The notes: generated by a model not told the origin, from the letters alone. A stretch of 11,548 nt of DNA from Ruminococcaceae bacterium UBA5408 (GCA_002407645.1 DHNU01000074.1:1-11548), one strand, 5' to 3'; positions 1 through 7,130 are shown, numbered from the stretch's first letter. Made by a program: numbers and translations.

Positions 1-243
1 GTATGCAAACGTCCTTCAAAGGGTGTTAAGGTAATGCGTCTTAATAAGAACAGCGAAGTTGTAACTATTGCACGTACAGAGCATGAGGAAGACGAAGATA
101 CCGATGCACTTCCGGAGGACGACGATGAAAATTACAATGAAGAAGACGATATGGTAGAAGACGTAAACGAAGAAGATACCGAAGTTAAAGATGACGAGAA
201 TACCGAAGAGTCTTCAGAACAAAGTGAAAACACCGAAGAATAA
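1..243 (+). CDS. gyrA: DNA gyrase subunit A, C-terminal end (partial)
   Basis: The reading frame is open from base 1, so the gene begins before the window; 80 codons plus TAA are visible. The first ~26 residues (VCKRPSKGVKVMRL, then SEVVTIAR) read as the last strand of the GyrA C-terminal beta-pinwheel, the domain that wraps DNA and lets gyrase introduce negative supercoils. The pattern of KGV, a short basic/hydrophobic strand, then VVxxAR is the usual end of GyrA. A tail of 54 residues follows, of which 31 are Asp or Glu and only one is Lys. Acidic tails are known on GyrA proteins and can modulate supercoiling, but this one is long. A ParC/GrlA end is the alternative; the tail and the VVTIAR ending favour GyrA. 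The in-frame ATG at base 34 is internal and not a start. The downstream lipoprotein gene lies 15 bases away and is probably co-transcribed. Confidence 0.82.
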   Translation, partial: VCKRPSKGVKVMRLNKNSEVVTIARTEHEEDEDTDALPEDDDENYNEEDDMVEDVNEEDTEVKDDENTEESSEQSENTEE

Positions 244-258
244 AAAGGGGTGCCCAAA

Positions 259-894
259 ATGAAAATCAGAAAAATTCTTATTGCTGTTTTGGCTTTCACT
301 GTGATAACGATGTCCTTCTCTGCTTGTAAAGGAACAAATAAAGGCGGAGAAAGTGCGGCTTCAAGTAAAACAGAAGAAAGTAATTCTTCTGAAAAGCCAA
401 ACGAAAAAAACGATTCACAGGAAGAAAGTAAAACGCAGAGTGCCGCGAAACCGAACCCCTCTGCTGAAAGTCAGCCCGGAGTTATAATTGAAATTAAAAC
501 GGGCAATAAGGATTTTGATGAATATTTCAAGGCAAACCCAATAGATAAAAAATACTCGCAAGAAATAAACAATGCGTTTTCTGCTGTTGAAATGGTGGAT
601 GTTTCCCAAAAATATTCGAAAATATGGGAAGACGAAATTTCATATGCTTACAATAAGTTAATGAGCCACGCAAACAGCGAAAACGCAGATAAGTTTAAGT
701 CACAACAAGAAGAATGGCTTAATTCTAAAGGCAGTGAACTCAGCAAAATAAGCCAAAATGCAGCTAAGTTAGGCGGTACTATGGCACAGGTTGAAGAAGC
801 CGGCGGCATTATGGAATTTTACCGTAGACGCGCAGTACAAATTTACAGTGAACTTTATAATTTTGAAAAAGAATATTCCTATAAATTTAAATAA
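259..894 (+). CDS. Predicted lipoprotein with LprI/DUF1311-like domain
   Basis: This is a 211-residue secreted lipoprotein. The start is placed at ATG 259 because an AGGGG ribosome binding site (246-250) lies eight bases upstream; a GTG at 250 falls inside that site. Residues 1-22 form a signal peptide (KIRK, hydrophobic core, SFSA) and Cys23 is the predicted lipidated residue; Phe at the -3 position is an unusual lipobox residue. Residues ~24-75 are a Ser/Glu/Lys/Pro-rich linker. Residues ~115-205 resemble the LprI N-terminal domain family (DUF1311): a W-x(7)-YNKL segment, a QQEEWLNSKG helix, a small GG turn (KLGGT), and a final helix with RRRAVQIYSEL. The family is named for a mycobacterial lysozyme inhibitor, but most members have no proven role. 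The mature part has no cysteine, unlike many LprI-type domains, so the match is by helix pattern. It sits 15 bases after gyrA, likely in its transcript. Confidence 0.65.
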   Translation: MKIRKILIAVLAFTVITMSFSACKGTNKGGESAASSKTEESNSSEKPNEKNDSQEESKTQSAAKPNPSAESQPGVIIEIKTGNKDFDEYFKANPIDKKYSQEINNAFSAVEMVDVSQKYSKIWEDEISYAYNKLMSHANSENADKFKSQQEEWLNSKGSELSKISQNAAKLGGTMAQVEEAGGIMEFYRRRAVQIYSELYNFEKEYSYKFK

Positions 895-1080
895 CTATTT
901 GTATAAATTGTTTTAAATTATACAGAGGGTTTATAAAATATTTGAGTTTCAACCTGTAAAGTTAGCTTCTCAATAAAAATAAGCTTTTTCTGTTCTTTTT
1001 AAAAGCTCATGTTTTCGCACTTCAAATCATTCTAATTCTTTATTTGATTAATAAATAATGGAATGAAAAATGGGGTTTGT

Positions 1081-1108
1081 TTGAAATTAAGCTGATATTT
1101 TGTATAAA
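1081..1108 (+). promoter_or_regulatory. Predicted sigma-A promoter of the Nudix gene
   Basis: TTGAAA (1081-1086) and TATAAA (1103-1108) are separated by 16 bases, each matching the vegetative consensus at five of six positions. Transcription would begin near 1115, about 35 bases before the ATG of the Nudix gene. The call rests only on motif match, in an AT-rich region where chance matches are common. Confidence 0.5.
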
Positions 1109-1112
1109 TTAC

Positions 1113-1132
1113 TACTAATTATACAATTAGTA
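1113..1132 (+). promoter_or_regulatory. Operator-like inverted repeat at the Nudix gene transcription start
   Basis: TACTAATT (1113-1120) and AATTAGTA (1125-1132) are perfect 8-base complements separated by ATAC. The dyad starts four bases after the predicted -10 box, so a bound protein would block initiation. As RNA it would be a weak hairpin just upstream of the ribosome binding site. I cannot name a regulator. Confidence 0.35.
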
Positions 1133-1150
1133 TTGAAATTGGAGTTTAAA

Positions 1151-1696
1151 ATGAACTTAAACGAAAAAACTTTGGAACGAAAAGATATATATAAAGGCAG
1201 AGTTTTGAATTTTCATGTGGACAAAATAGAGCTTATCAATGGTAAAACATCCACCCGTGAATGTGTCGACCACCCGGGCGGAGTTACCGTAGCTGTTTTA
1301 ACACAGGAAAACGAAATGCTTTTTGTCCGCCAATTCAGATATCCATATAAAGAAGTAATTTTGGAAGCACCTGCCGGTAAACTGGAAAAAGGAGAAAACC
1401 CGTTTGAAGCCGCAAAAAGAGAACAGCGTGAAGAAACCGGCGCTGTCGGTGAAAATTATGTAAACTTGGGTAAATTCTACCCTTCTCCCGGATATACCGA
1501 TGAAATTATTTACCTTTACACCTGCAGAGCGAAATCTTTCGGTGAGAAAGATTTGGATGAAGATGAATTTTTGGAAGTTCAGAAAATAAAAATAGAAAAA
1601 GCCGTTCAAATGGTTATGAGCGGCGAAATTGAGGACGGTAAAACACAGGTTTTAGTTTTAAAAACCGCACAGCTTTTAAAAGACGGGAAAATTTGA
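1151..1696 (+). CDS. nudF: ADP-ribose pyrophosphatase, Nudix hydrolase
   Basis: This 181-residue cytoplasmic enzyme is predicted to hydrolyse ADP-ribose to AMP and ribose 5-phosphate, clearing a reactive by-product of NAD turnover. The Nudix box runs from Gly76 to Ala98: G-x5-E82-x7-R90-E91-x2-E94-E95-x-G97. Glu91, Glu94 and Glu95 are the expected metal ligands. The position after R90-E91, usually hydrophobic, is Gln92. The SPG motif at 112-114, about 16 residues after the box, is the hallmark that separates ADP-ribose pyrophosphatases from other Nudix enzymes. The N-terminal half (KGRVLNFHVDKIEL, VDHPGGVTVAVL) is the dimerisation sheet typical of this group, and the length fits. The start is ATG 1151, with GGAG at 1141-1144; an upstream in-frame start at 1100 would overlap the predicted promoter and operator. 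The gene appears monocistronic, with its own promoter and terminator. Confidence 0.88.
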   Translation: MNLNEKTLERKDIYKGRVLNFHVDKIELINGKTSTRECVDHPGGVTVAVLTQENEMLFVRQFRYPYKEVILEAPAGKLEKGENPFEAAKREQREETGAVGENYVNLGKFYPSPGYTDEIIYLYTCRAKSFGEKDLDEDEFLEVQKIKIEKAVQMVMSGEIEDGKTQVLVLKTAQLLKDGKI

Positions 1697-1750
1697 TTCG
1701 TTTTGCAGATGTTGTATTATGCTGTTTTTGATGTAAAAAAAATTAATATT

Positions 1751-1789
1751 AAAATGCTGTTTGTTATATTTTTCAAATGGCATTTTTTT
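1751..1789 (+). terminator. Intrinsic terminator after the Nudix gene
   Basis: The arm 1751-1763 (AAAATGCTGTTTG) pairs with 1774-1786 (CAAATGGCATTTT) over 13 pairs, including two G-T wobbles, around a 10-base loop. The 3' arm runs into a T-tract up to 1789. It lies 55 bases after the stop codon. Confidence 0.72.
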
Positions 1790-2041
1790 ATTTAGTTTTA
1801 TTTTAAAGCTTCGAAGTTTCCCTCTGTACTTATCGGATATTCTATTAATTTCCAATATTTGTCAGCATAGTAGTAAAAGGCGGAGGCTGTACTAAATTAT
1901 TTGGTTAAAATAATTTCATTAAAGTATATAAATTAAAACTCTGTTTACATTTATGTAATCTAAAGTTGCTACAATATATAAGTATTATGTGAAAATGAAC
2001 TAATAGAGTTAAGAATTTAAAATTCACAGGAGGGATTGTAC
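1790..2041 (+). promoter_or_regulatory. Leader and probable promoter region of the ABC operon
   Basis: This non-coding stretch is the only place for the promoter of the ABC operon. Two weak candidates are visible: TTGGTT (1901-1906) with TATATA (1925-1930) at an 18-base spacing, and TTTACA (1944-1949) with TACAAT (1970-1975) at a long 20-base spacing. The second overlaps an inverted repeat, TTACAT-TT-ATGTAA (1945-1958), which could be an operator. An 8-base palindrome CTTCGAAG is at 1809-1816. The strong ribosome binding site AGGAGGG (2028-2034) sets the start of the ATPase gene. I see no ORF, tRNA or recognised riboswitch here. Confidence 0.35.
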
Positions 2042-3022
2042 ATGATTGAGGTTAAAAACCTCTCAAAGCATTACGGTCAAAATACGGCGATTGACAATAT
2101 CAGTTTTTCTGTAGAAGAAGGCTCTGTTGTAGGATTTTTAGGGCCTAACGGCGCAGGAAAATCAACCACGATGAATATAATAACCGGGTATCTTTCCGCA
2201 AGTTCGGGTACGGTTACAGTCGGCGGCTTTGATATACTTGAAAAACCAAATGAGGTAAAGAAATTAATCGGTTATCTGCCCGAAATTCCTCCGCTGTATC
2301 CAGACATGACGGTTGAGGAATTCCTCAATTATATGTACGACCTTAAAAAAGTTACAATACCCAGGAAAAAACATATTAAAGAGATATGTGAACTTCTTAA
2401 AATATCGGATGTTTACGGCAGACTTATTGCAAACTTAAGTAAAGGCTACCGTCAGCGCGTCGGATTTGCTCAGGCGCTTTTGGGAAATCCCTCTGTTCTG
2501 ATATTGGACGAACCTACAGTGGGACTCGATCCAAAACAGATTATTGAAATACGCAATATGATTAAGGAACTCGGGAAAAGTCATACCATTATCCTAAGTT
2601 CGCACATTCTCCCTGAAATACAGGCTGTCTGCGAAAGAATTATCATAATAAATAAAGGAAACCTCGTTGCGGACGGTACACGTGAAAGCATCTCTCAAAG
2701 TTTGGGAGGAGAAAATAAGGTAACTCTCTGTGCAGAGGGCAGCGAAAGCGAAATTTTCAAAGGACTGAAAAATATTAATAATGTTGAAGCGGTCGAATGC
2801 GGCGGCGAAAAAGAGCCGGGAGTATTCGAATACTATGTATTTGCAAAAAAAGGCTGTGACATACGGCGCGATATTTTTAATTACTGTTCAAAAAACAATT
2901 ATCCTGTTTTAAGACTTGTAAATAGTGCATTATCACTTGAAGATGTATTTTTGCGCTTAACAAGTGATAATAACATAGAGGTAAACCCAACAAATAACGA
3001 GGAAAGCGGTGATAAAAAATGA
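2042..3022 (+). CDS. ABC transporter ATP-binding protein, GldA/CcmA-like
   Basis: This 326-residue ATPase would power the permease encoded next to it. In order it has Walker A GPNGAGKST (34-42), LPE at 79-81 where many ABC proteins have the Q-loop glutamine (usual in the GldA/NatA-like group), the signature LSKGYRQR (132-139), Walker B VLILDEP (152-158), the D-loop GLD (161-163) and the switch histidine in SSH (186-188). All catalytic residues are present. Residues ~220-326 form the C-terminal accessory region seen in ABC-2 type exporters, ending in an Asn/Glu-rich tail. ATG 2042 is chosen over TTG 2036 because AGGAGGG lies seven bases before it. Its stop overlaps the permease start (ATGA), so translation is probably coupled. 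The order ATPase, permease, GldG-like protein points to the GldA type rather than a drug or sodium exporter; the substrate is unknown. Confidence 0.9.
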   Translation: MIEVKNLSKHYGQNTAIDNISFSVEEGSVVGFLGPNGAGKSTTMNIITGYLSASSGTVTVGGFDILEKPNEVKKLIGYLPEIPPLYPDMTVEEFLNYMYDLKKVTIPRKKHIKEICELLKISDVYGRLIANLSKGYRQRVGFAQALLGNPSVLILDEPTVGLDPKQIIEIRNMIKELGKSHTIILSSHILPEIQAVCERIIIINKGNLVADGTRESISQSLGGENKVTLCAEGSESEIFKGLKNINNVEAVECGGEKEPGVFEYYVFAKKGCDIRRDIFNYCSKNNYPVLRLVNSALSLEDVFLRLTSDNNIEVNPTNNEESGDKK

Positions 3023-3723
3023 AGGCAATAACAAAAAGAGAGTTTAAAGCATATTTCACCTCGCCAATAGGTTATGTATTTATTGCCGTAATATTGGCTC
3101 TTTACGGATACTATTTCTTTCAAGTGCTTATGCTGCGTTCTTCTTCATTTATTTCCAGTGTTTACGCAACGATGTTTGTTTGGGGAATGATGTTTATTCC
3201 TATTCTTACGATGAGAACTTTCAGCGAAGAAATGAAAAATAAAACAGACCAAGCTCTGTTGACAGCCCCCGTGGGTGTAACCGCAATTGCCGCAGGAAAA
3301 TTTTTAGCGTCATTTGCAGTTTTTGCAATAGCTATGACAGCAACGCTGATTCCGGTTTTGATAATAGGCTTTTTTTCAGCACCGAGCTGGCCCGTTATTT
3401 TAGGAAATTATTTAGGTTCACTTCTTTACGGAGCGGCTATGATAGCTATAGGCACTTATATATCATCCTTAACACAAAGCCAGTTAGTCGCCGCAATTTC
3501 AACTTTCGGTATTTCAATACTTCTTCTTGTAATTGACCAGTTAACAAGCCTTGTGACGGATGATTTTACCGTTAAAATTATAAACTGGTTATCGTTTACC
3601 ACCCGTTATCAGCCATTTACTAAAGGTATTCTAAGCATTTCGAGCATAGTTTTCTTCCTCAGCGTAATAGCGGTTTTTATCTTTTTAACTGCGCGCAGGA
3701 TTGAAAACAAAAGATGGAGATAA
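3019..3723 (+). CDS. ABC-2 type permease, GldF-like
   Basis: This 234-residue integral membrane protein has about six hydrophobic helices: roughly residues 16-36, 49-66, 91-118, 130-150, 155-174 and 208-226. Between the second and third is the cytoplasmic segment RTFSEEMKNKTDQALLTAPV (66-85), the coupling-helix region typical of ABC-2 permeases. The N-terminal ITKREFKAYFTSPIGYVF is also characteristic of this group. Its size fits a single-domain permease that works as a dimer with two copies of the upstream ATPase. It starts inside the last codons of the ATPase gene (ATGA overlap) and ends 12 bases before the GldG-like gene. The name GldF-like rests mainly on gene order; general ABC-2 membership is much more certain than the substrate. 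Confidence 0.87.
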   Translation: MKAITKREFKAYFTSPIGYVFIAVILALYGYYFFQVLMLRSSSFISSVYATMFVWGMMFIPILTMRTFSEEMKNKTDQALLTAPVGVTAIAAGKFLASFAVFAIAMTATLIPVLIIGFFSAPSWPVILGNYLGSLLYGAAMIAIGTYISSLTQSQLVAAISTFGISILLLVIDQLTSLVTDDFTVKIINWLSFTTRYQPFTKGILSISSIVFFLSVIAVFIFLTARRIENKRWR

Positions 3724-3735
3724 GGGGGTAATAAA

Positions 3736-5421
3736 ATGAGTAACGAGAAAGATAATAAAAACGTAAATTCACAAAATGAAGATTCAGCTGAAAATGTGAC
3801 GGAAAATAAAACTTCGGAAGAAACGCAAGATACCGAAGAAAATATTCAGCAAAACCAAACGGAAACGAAAGACAGTAATACAGAAGAAAAATCGGATGAG
3901 AAGTCTATAAATAAAAAAGCTCCTAAGAAGAAAAGCAAAAAGTTTAAAAATCGCATCAATAAGTCTAAAATACGACGCAGGGGTATTTCTTCCGCATTTA
4001 CCGCGGGCTTTATAGTTATTGTTGTTCTTATTAATATTATTGTCGGAACATTGTCGGACAGATTTCCTTCAATGAATGTGGACCTTACACAGGAATCAAT
4101 GAATACGCTTTCGCAAAAAGCTTGCGAAATTGTGGACAAAGTAAACGTCCCCACAAAAATTTATATTTTAGCGACAGAAGCGCAGACTAAGGGCGATTTT
4201 ATTTTAGCCGAATACGGAATAAAATACAGCCAAGTTGGTGAGCTTGTTTCAAAAATCGCAGAGAAAAATAAAAATATAACTTATGAATACGTCGATTTGG
4301 ATAAAAAGCCAACTTTTGCGACGGAATATAAAAACGACAATATTATGGTGGGCGACGTAATAATTAAAACAGATAAACGCTATCGTGTTTTAACTTATAC
4401 CGATTTGTTTGATATCCGCTATAACCAGGAGGGCACCGGCTACGATACCTTTTCTATGGTGGATTCAGCCTTGAGTTCCGGTCTTAGTTCGGTTGTTGCA
4501 GATACAATTTCTGTTGCCGCTTTCGATACGGCACACAGCGAAGCGATGGATGTTACTGCTTATAAAAATCTGTTAAAGAACAACAGCTTTGAAACAAAAG
4601 AAATTAATCTTTTGACGGACGAAATTTCGAAAGATGTAAAACTTCTTGTATTGGGATGTCCTTCAACCGATTTTACTAAAGATGAAATAAGTAAAATGGA
4701 TAATTTCCTAAAAAATACTTCAGTTTCGGGTGATAGGTCAGTTTTGGTTACCTTTGACCCTGCTCAAAAAGATATGCCAAACCTTTCAGAATTTTTAAAG
4801 GAATGGGGAATTTCATCATCACAATCGGTAATTGTTGAAAGTGACCGAAATAAACACATTTCACAGGACCCGACATTTATATTCTCTGATTTACAATCAG
4901 AGCCGAAAATAAGCTCCGGTATGGATTACGGTTATTATATAACACCACGGTCAAAACCGCTTAGTATTCTTTATGAAACTAAGGGAACAAGAAAGACATA
5001 TTCACTTTCAAAATCCAGCGATACTTGTATCCTTGTTGACAATAATACAAAAGAGGGCGACAATCCTCCGAAAGCCGCTTACAATACAGGCGTACTTTCA
5101 CAGGATGTAGTGAAATCGGGAGATAAAGAGTATAAGTCCAATGTAATCGCTTTGGGAAGCACATTAATGTTTAATCCGGAATATATTTCTGCCAGTACTT
5201 TTGGAAATTCAAAATATATAGTTGATATTTCAAAGTACGGCACAGGTATGGCAAATGAAACTACTTCAATAACACAGGTTCCGGTGCAGACAAATGTTGC
5301 GGATATTACCCTGAGCGCAGGGATGAGTGTTTTCCTCGGCATTGGGATATTTACTCTGTTGATTCCCCTTATGATTGCTGTTGCGGGTATTTATATGTAT
5401 CGTAAGAGGAGGCACCTATAA
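3736..5421 (+). CDS. GldG-like auxiliary protein of an ABC-2 transporter
   Basis: This 561-residue membrane protein has one helix near each end and a large domain between them. Residues 1-57 are strongly acidic and polar, 58-82 are very basic (KKAPKKKSKKFKNR), ~86-106 are the first membrane helix, and ~530-554 the second, followed by YRKRRHL. By the positive-inside rule both ends are cytoplasmic and residues ~107-528 lie outside the membrane. Directly after the first helix, VDLTQESMNTLSQKA matches the DLT-x(5)-LS motif that opens GldG proteins. Residues ~258-345, with LLVLGCPSTDFTKDEISKMD, resemble the ABC-transport auxiliary (GldG/IFT52, 'GIFT') domain. The role may be in substrate recognition or coupling outside the cell, but no activity is established for Gram-positive members. 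GGGGG at 3724-3728 precedes ATG 3736. The acidic-then-basic N-terminus of about 80 residues looks like an added extension. Confidence 0.82.
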   Translation: MSNEKDNKNVNSQNEDSAENVTENKTSEETQDTEENIQQNQTETKDSNTEEKSDEKSINKKAPKKKSKKFKNRINKSKIRRRGISSAFTAGFIVIVVLINIIVGTLSDRFPSMNVDLTQESMNTLSQKACEIVDKVNVPTKIYILATEAQTKGDFILAEYGIKYSQVGELVSKIAEKNKNITYEYVDLDKKPTFATEYKNDNIMVGDVIIKTDKRYRVLTYTDLFDIRYNQEGTGYDTFSMVDSALSSGLSSVVADTISVAAFDTAHSEAMDVTAYKNLLKNNSFETKEINLLTDEISKDVKLLVLGCPSTDFTKDEISKMDNFLKNTSVSGDRSVLVTFDPAQKDMPNLSEFLKEWGISSSQSVIVESDRNKHISQDPTFIFSDLQSEPKISSGMDYGYYITPRSKPLSILYETKGTRKTYSLSKSSDTCILVDNNTKEGDNPPKAAYNTGVLSQDVVKSGDKEYKSNVIALGSTLMFNPEYISASTFGNSKYIVDISKYGTGMANETTSITQVPVQTNVADITLSAGMSVFLGIGIFTLLIPLMIAVAGIYMYRKRRHL

Positions 5422-5423
5422 AA

Positions 5424-6842
5424 ATGAAAAGCGGAACAAAAAATTTACTTATAGTTGCCGCATGCATAGTTGTTTTGGGCGGTATTACCGCCGCGCTGGT
5501 TTTAACGGACAACAAAAAGGGTGACGATGTTTCGCCCTCTGCCTCTGCCGCTGAAATTGGACTTGTTACCAAAACAAAAGTCGATATAGTTTCCATGAGT
5601 GTAAAAAATCAAAAAGGAAGCTATAATATTGTTCCGAAAAAGCAGAGTACCCCAAGTGCTGCGTCGGGAAGCAGTGAAGATAATATAGAATTCGAAATTA
5701 AAGAACTTAAAGGAATACCCTCAAATAAAACTGCAATAGACCAGGTTGTTCAAAACGGATATAGTCTTTTCGCAACTAAAAATATCGGTACAATGAAAAA
5801 TTTAGATGAATTTGGGCTTAAAAACCCCAGCGCTCAAGTAAATGTAACTTTTAAAGACGGCAGCACCTATAATTACTATATCGGAAACTCCTCCCCGTCA
5901 GATACGACCGCATACTATATGTGCGGTGAAAAATCCAACAATGTTTATATTGTCAGTATAGACGCGGGGCTTCTTGAAAACATTAACTACTTTGTAAATA
6001 AAGATATTCTTTTTGTAACTAACGGTGCAGGAGAAAATGATTTTACTAAAATAACTCTCAGCGGTAAAAATTATCCCAAACCCGTTACACTGCAAAATCA
6101 AAACAATATGATGATTCTTACTTCTCCTTATCGTGCTCCCGTTAACGAAGAAAAGCTTGAACAGCTTAAAACTATGCTTTCAAACATAATCGCTGAAAAT
6201 GTTGAAGCTGTTAATGTACCTGCGGATAAACTAAAGACTTACGGTTTTGAAACACCGACCGCTCAGGTTGATTTTAACTTGAACAAAACTGACTATACAC
6301 TGAAAGTCGGCAATAAAAAAGAAGATAACTACTATGTCATGTTAAACGGTGTAAACGTTGTGTATGAAGTAAAACCCGAAAATATCAACGAAATTGTAAG
6401 TTCAAACGCCTTTTCATTCAGAAATAAAAATGTTTTGGCCAACGATATAGAATCCGTAAAATCTGTTGTTGTAAAAATTGGAAATGAAACGAGTACATTT
6501 ACCGTAAACAGGAAAAAAGACGAAACAAAATCAACGGAAGACAACACAGTATATATTTATTCGGTTGATATGTCGGGTAAGAATATAGATTACGAAACTA
6601 AATATAAGAATTTTTATAACAAGGCAACGGAAATACAGCTCTTGGAACCCACAGAAACCAAACCAACCGGAACCCCTGTATTAAGTTTAGAATATGCCTA
6701 TTTTGACAGAAACGATAAAGATACAGTATTATACTATAAGACCGGAGATCGCCGCTATACAGCTGTTTTAAACGGCAGCGTCTGTGGTATTGTAACGAGC
6801 GACAATGTTGAAAGACTGATAGACGCTAAGAAATCTTTATAA
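5424..6842 (+). CDS. DUF4340 domain protein, membrane-anchored
   Basis: This 472-residue protein has an N-terminal membrane anchor (residues ~7-28, after MKSGTK) and an extracytoplasmic remainder. It contains two copies of the DUF4340 core: EFGLKNPSAQVNVTFKDG then YYIGN (129-155) and TYGFETPTAQVDFNL then LKVGN (272-297). Both show the pattern [YF]G[LF]xxPxAxVxx, a beta strand, then a [IV]GN turn. DUF4340 has no established function; genes of this family are repeatedly found next to GldG-like proteins, which suggests a partner of that extracellular domain. AGAGGAGG (5405-5412) is the ribosome binding site and lies inside the end of the preceding gene, two bases separating the stop from this ATG. 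It is the last gene of the operon, followed by a strong terminator. There is no lipobox cysteine at the end of the hydrophobic segment, so it is an anchor rather than a lipoprotein. Confidence 0.8.
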   Translation: MKSGTKNLLIVAACIVVLGGITAALVLTDNKKGDDVSPSASAAEIGLVTKTKVDIVSMSVKNQKGSYNIVPKKQSTPSAASGSSEDNIEFEIKELKGIPSNKTAIDQVVQNGYSLFATKNIGTMKNLDEFGLKNPSAQVNVTFKDGSTYNYYIGNSSPSDTTAYYMCGEKSNNVYIVSIDAGLLENINYFVNKDILFVTNGAGENDFTKITLSGKNYPKPVTLQNQNNMMILTSPYRAPVNEEKLEQLKTMLSNIIAENVEAVNVPADKLKTYGFETPTAQVDFNLNKTDYTLKVGNKKEDNYYVMLNGVNVVYEVKPENINEIVSSNAFSFRNKNVLANDIESVKSVVVKIGNETSTFTVNRKKDETKSTEDNTVYIYSVDMSGKNIDYETKYKNFYNKATEIQLLEPTETKPTGTPVLSLEYAYFDRNDKDTVLYYKTGDRRYTAVLNGSVCGIVTSDNVERLIDAKKSL

Positions 6843-6855
6843 AAAATAAAATTAT

Positions 6856-6893
6856 AATAATAAAAGGACGATTTTAATCGTCCTTTTATTATT
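6856..6893 (+). terminator. Strong intrinsic terminator of the ABC operon
   Basis: The arms 6856-6872 and 6877-6893 are perfect complements over 17 pairs (core AAAAGGACGAT / ATCGTCCTTTT) with a TTTA loop. The 3' arm supplies a T-rich tract. It starts 13 bases after the stop of the DUF4340 gene. The A-rich 5' flank means it could also stop transcription arriving from the other strand. Confidence 0.88.
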
Positions 6894-7084
6894 GATATAT
6901 TCCGGTTATTTGCTTGTAAAAACAGCCTGTAAACCTGTTTTTTGCAATTGTCATCATAAATGAATGCCTTTATTATCCCTCCGAACAAGATTGCTTGCGG
7001 TTTTTAGTTTATTTGCTGTGCGGGATTGGCAGGGGGTGAGAATCCTAACAATTGTTAAAAAACCTATATAGAATATATTAGTGT
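6894..7084. other. Convergent intergenic region, proximal part
   Basis: No convincing coding sequence is seen on either strand. Three secondary-structure signals stand out. AAAAACAG (6918-6925) and CTGTTTTT (6935-6942) form a hairpin that could back up termination in both directions. GGGATT (7022-7027) pairs with AATCCT (7041-7046) around a G-rich loop. TAACAATTGTTA (7046-7057) is a perfect 12-base palindrome next to an A-run. None matches a regulatory RNA that I recognise. Confidence 0.4.
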
Positions 7085-7128
7085 AAAAAAGTTTTCAACA
7101 AATTTTCGTAAATCGGTTGAAAACTTTT
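7085..7128 (-). terminator. Terminator-like hairpin for the minus-strand regulator transcript
   Basis: AAAAGTTTTCAAC (7087-7099) and GTTGAAAACTTTT (7116-7128) are perfect 13-base complements around a 16-base loop. Read on the minus strand, the second arm ends in a run of six T (complement of 7085-7090), as in an intrinsic terminator. On the plus strand no T-run follows. It lies about 110 bases beyond the regulator's stop codon, so it would leave a long 3' untranslated region. Confidence 0.6.
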
Positions 7129-7130
7129 GA

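Noticed and set aside
982..1007. AGCTTTT and AAAAGCT arms, and an overlapping AGCTT/AAGCT hairpin at 964-985 followed by T, as a terminator for the gyrA-lipoprotein unit
   Set aside because: The stems are short and almost all A/T with 12-base loops; the two structures exclude each other and neither is convincingly stable.
1028..1065. Imperfect hairpin (CATTC...GAATG with TTTATT/AATAAA inside)
   Set aside because: It has mismatches and a bulge, contains few G/C pairs and has no T-run on the plus strand; such structures are expected by chance in AT-rich DNA.
1100..1150. N-terminal extension of the Nudix protein (upstream in-frame start)
   Set aside because: It overlaps the predicted -10 box and lacks a ribosome binding site, whereas ATG 1151 has GGAG at proper spacing and gives the normal family start.
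3846..4154. Minus-strand ORF of 102 codons inside the GldG-like gene
   Set aside because: It mirrors the biased codons of the acidic and basic N-terminus, has no recognisable domain or ribosome binding site, and lies fully within a well-supported gene.
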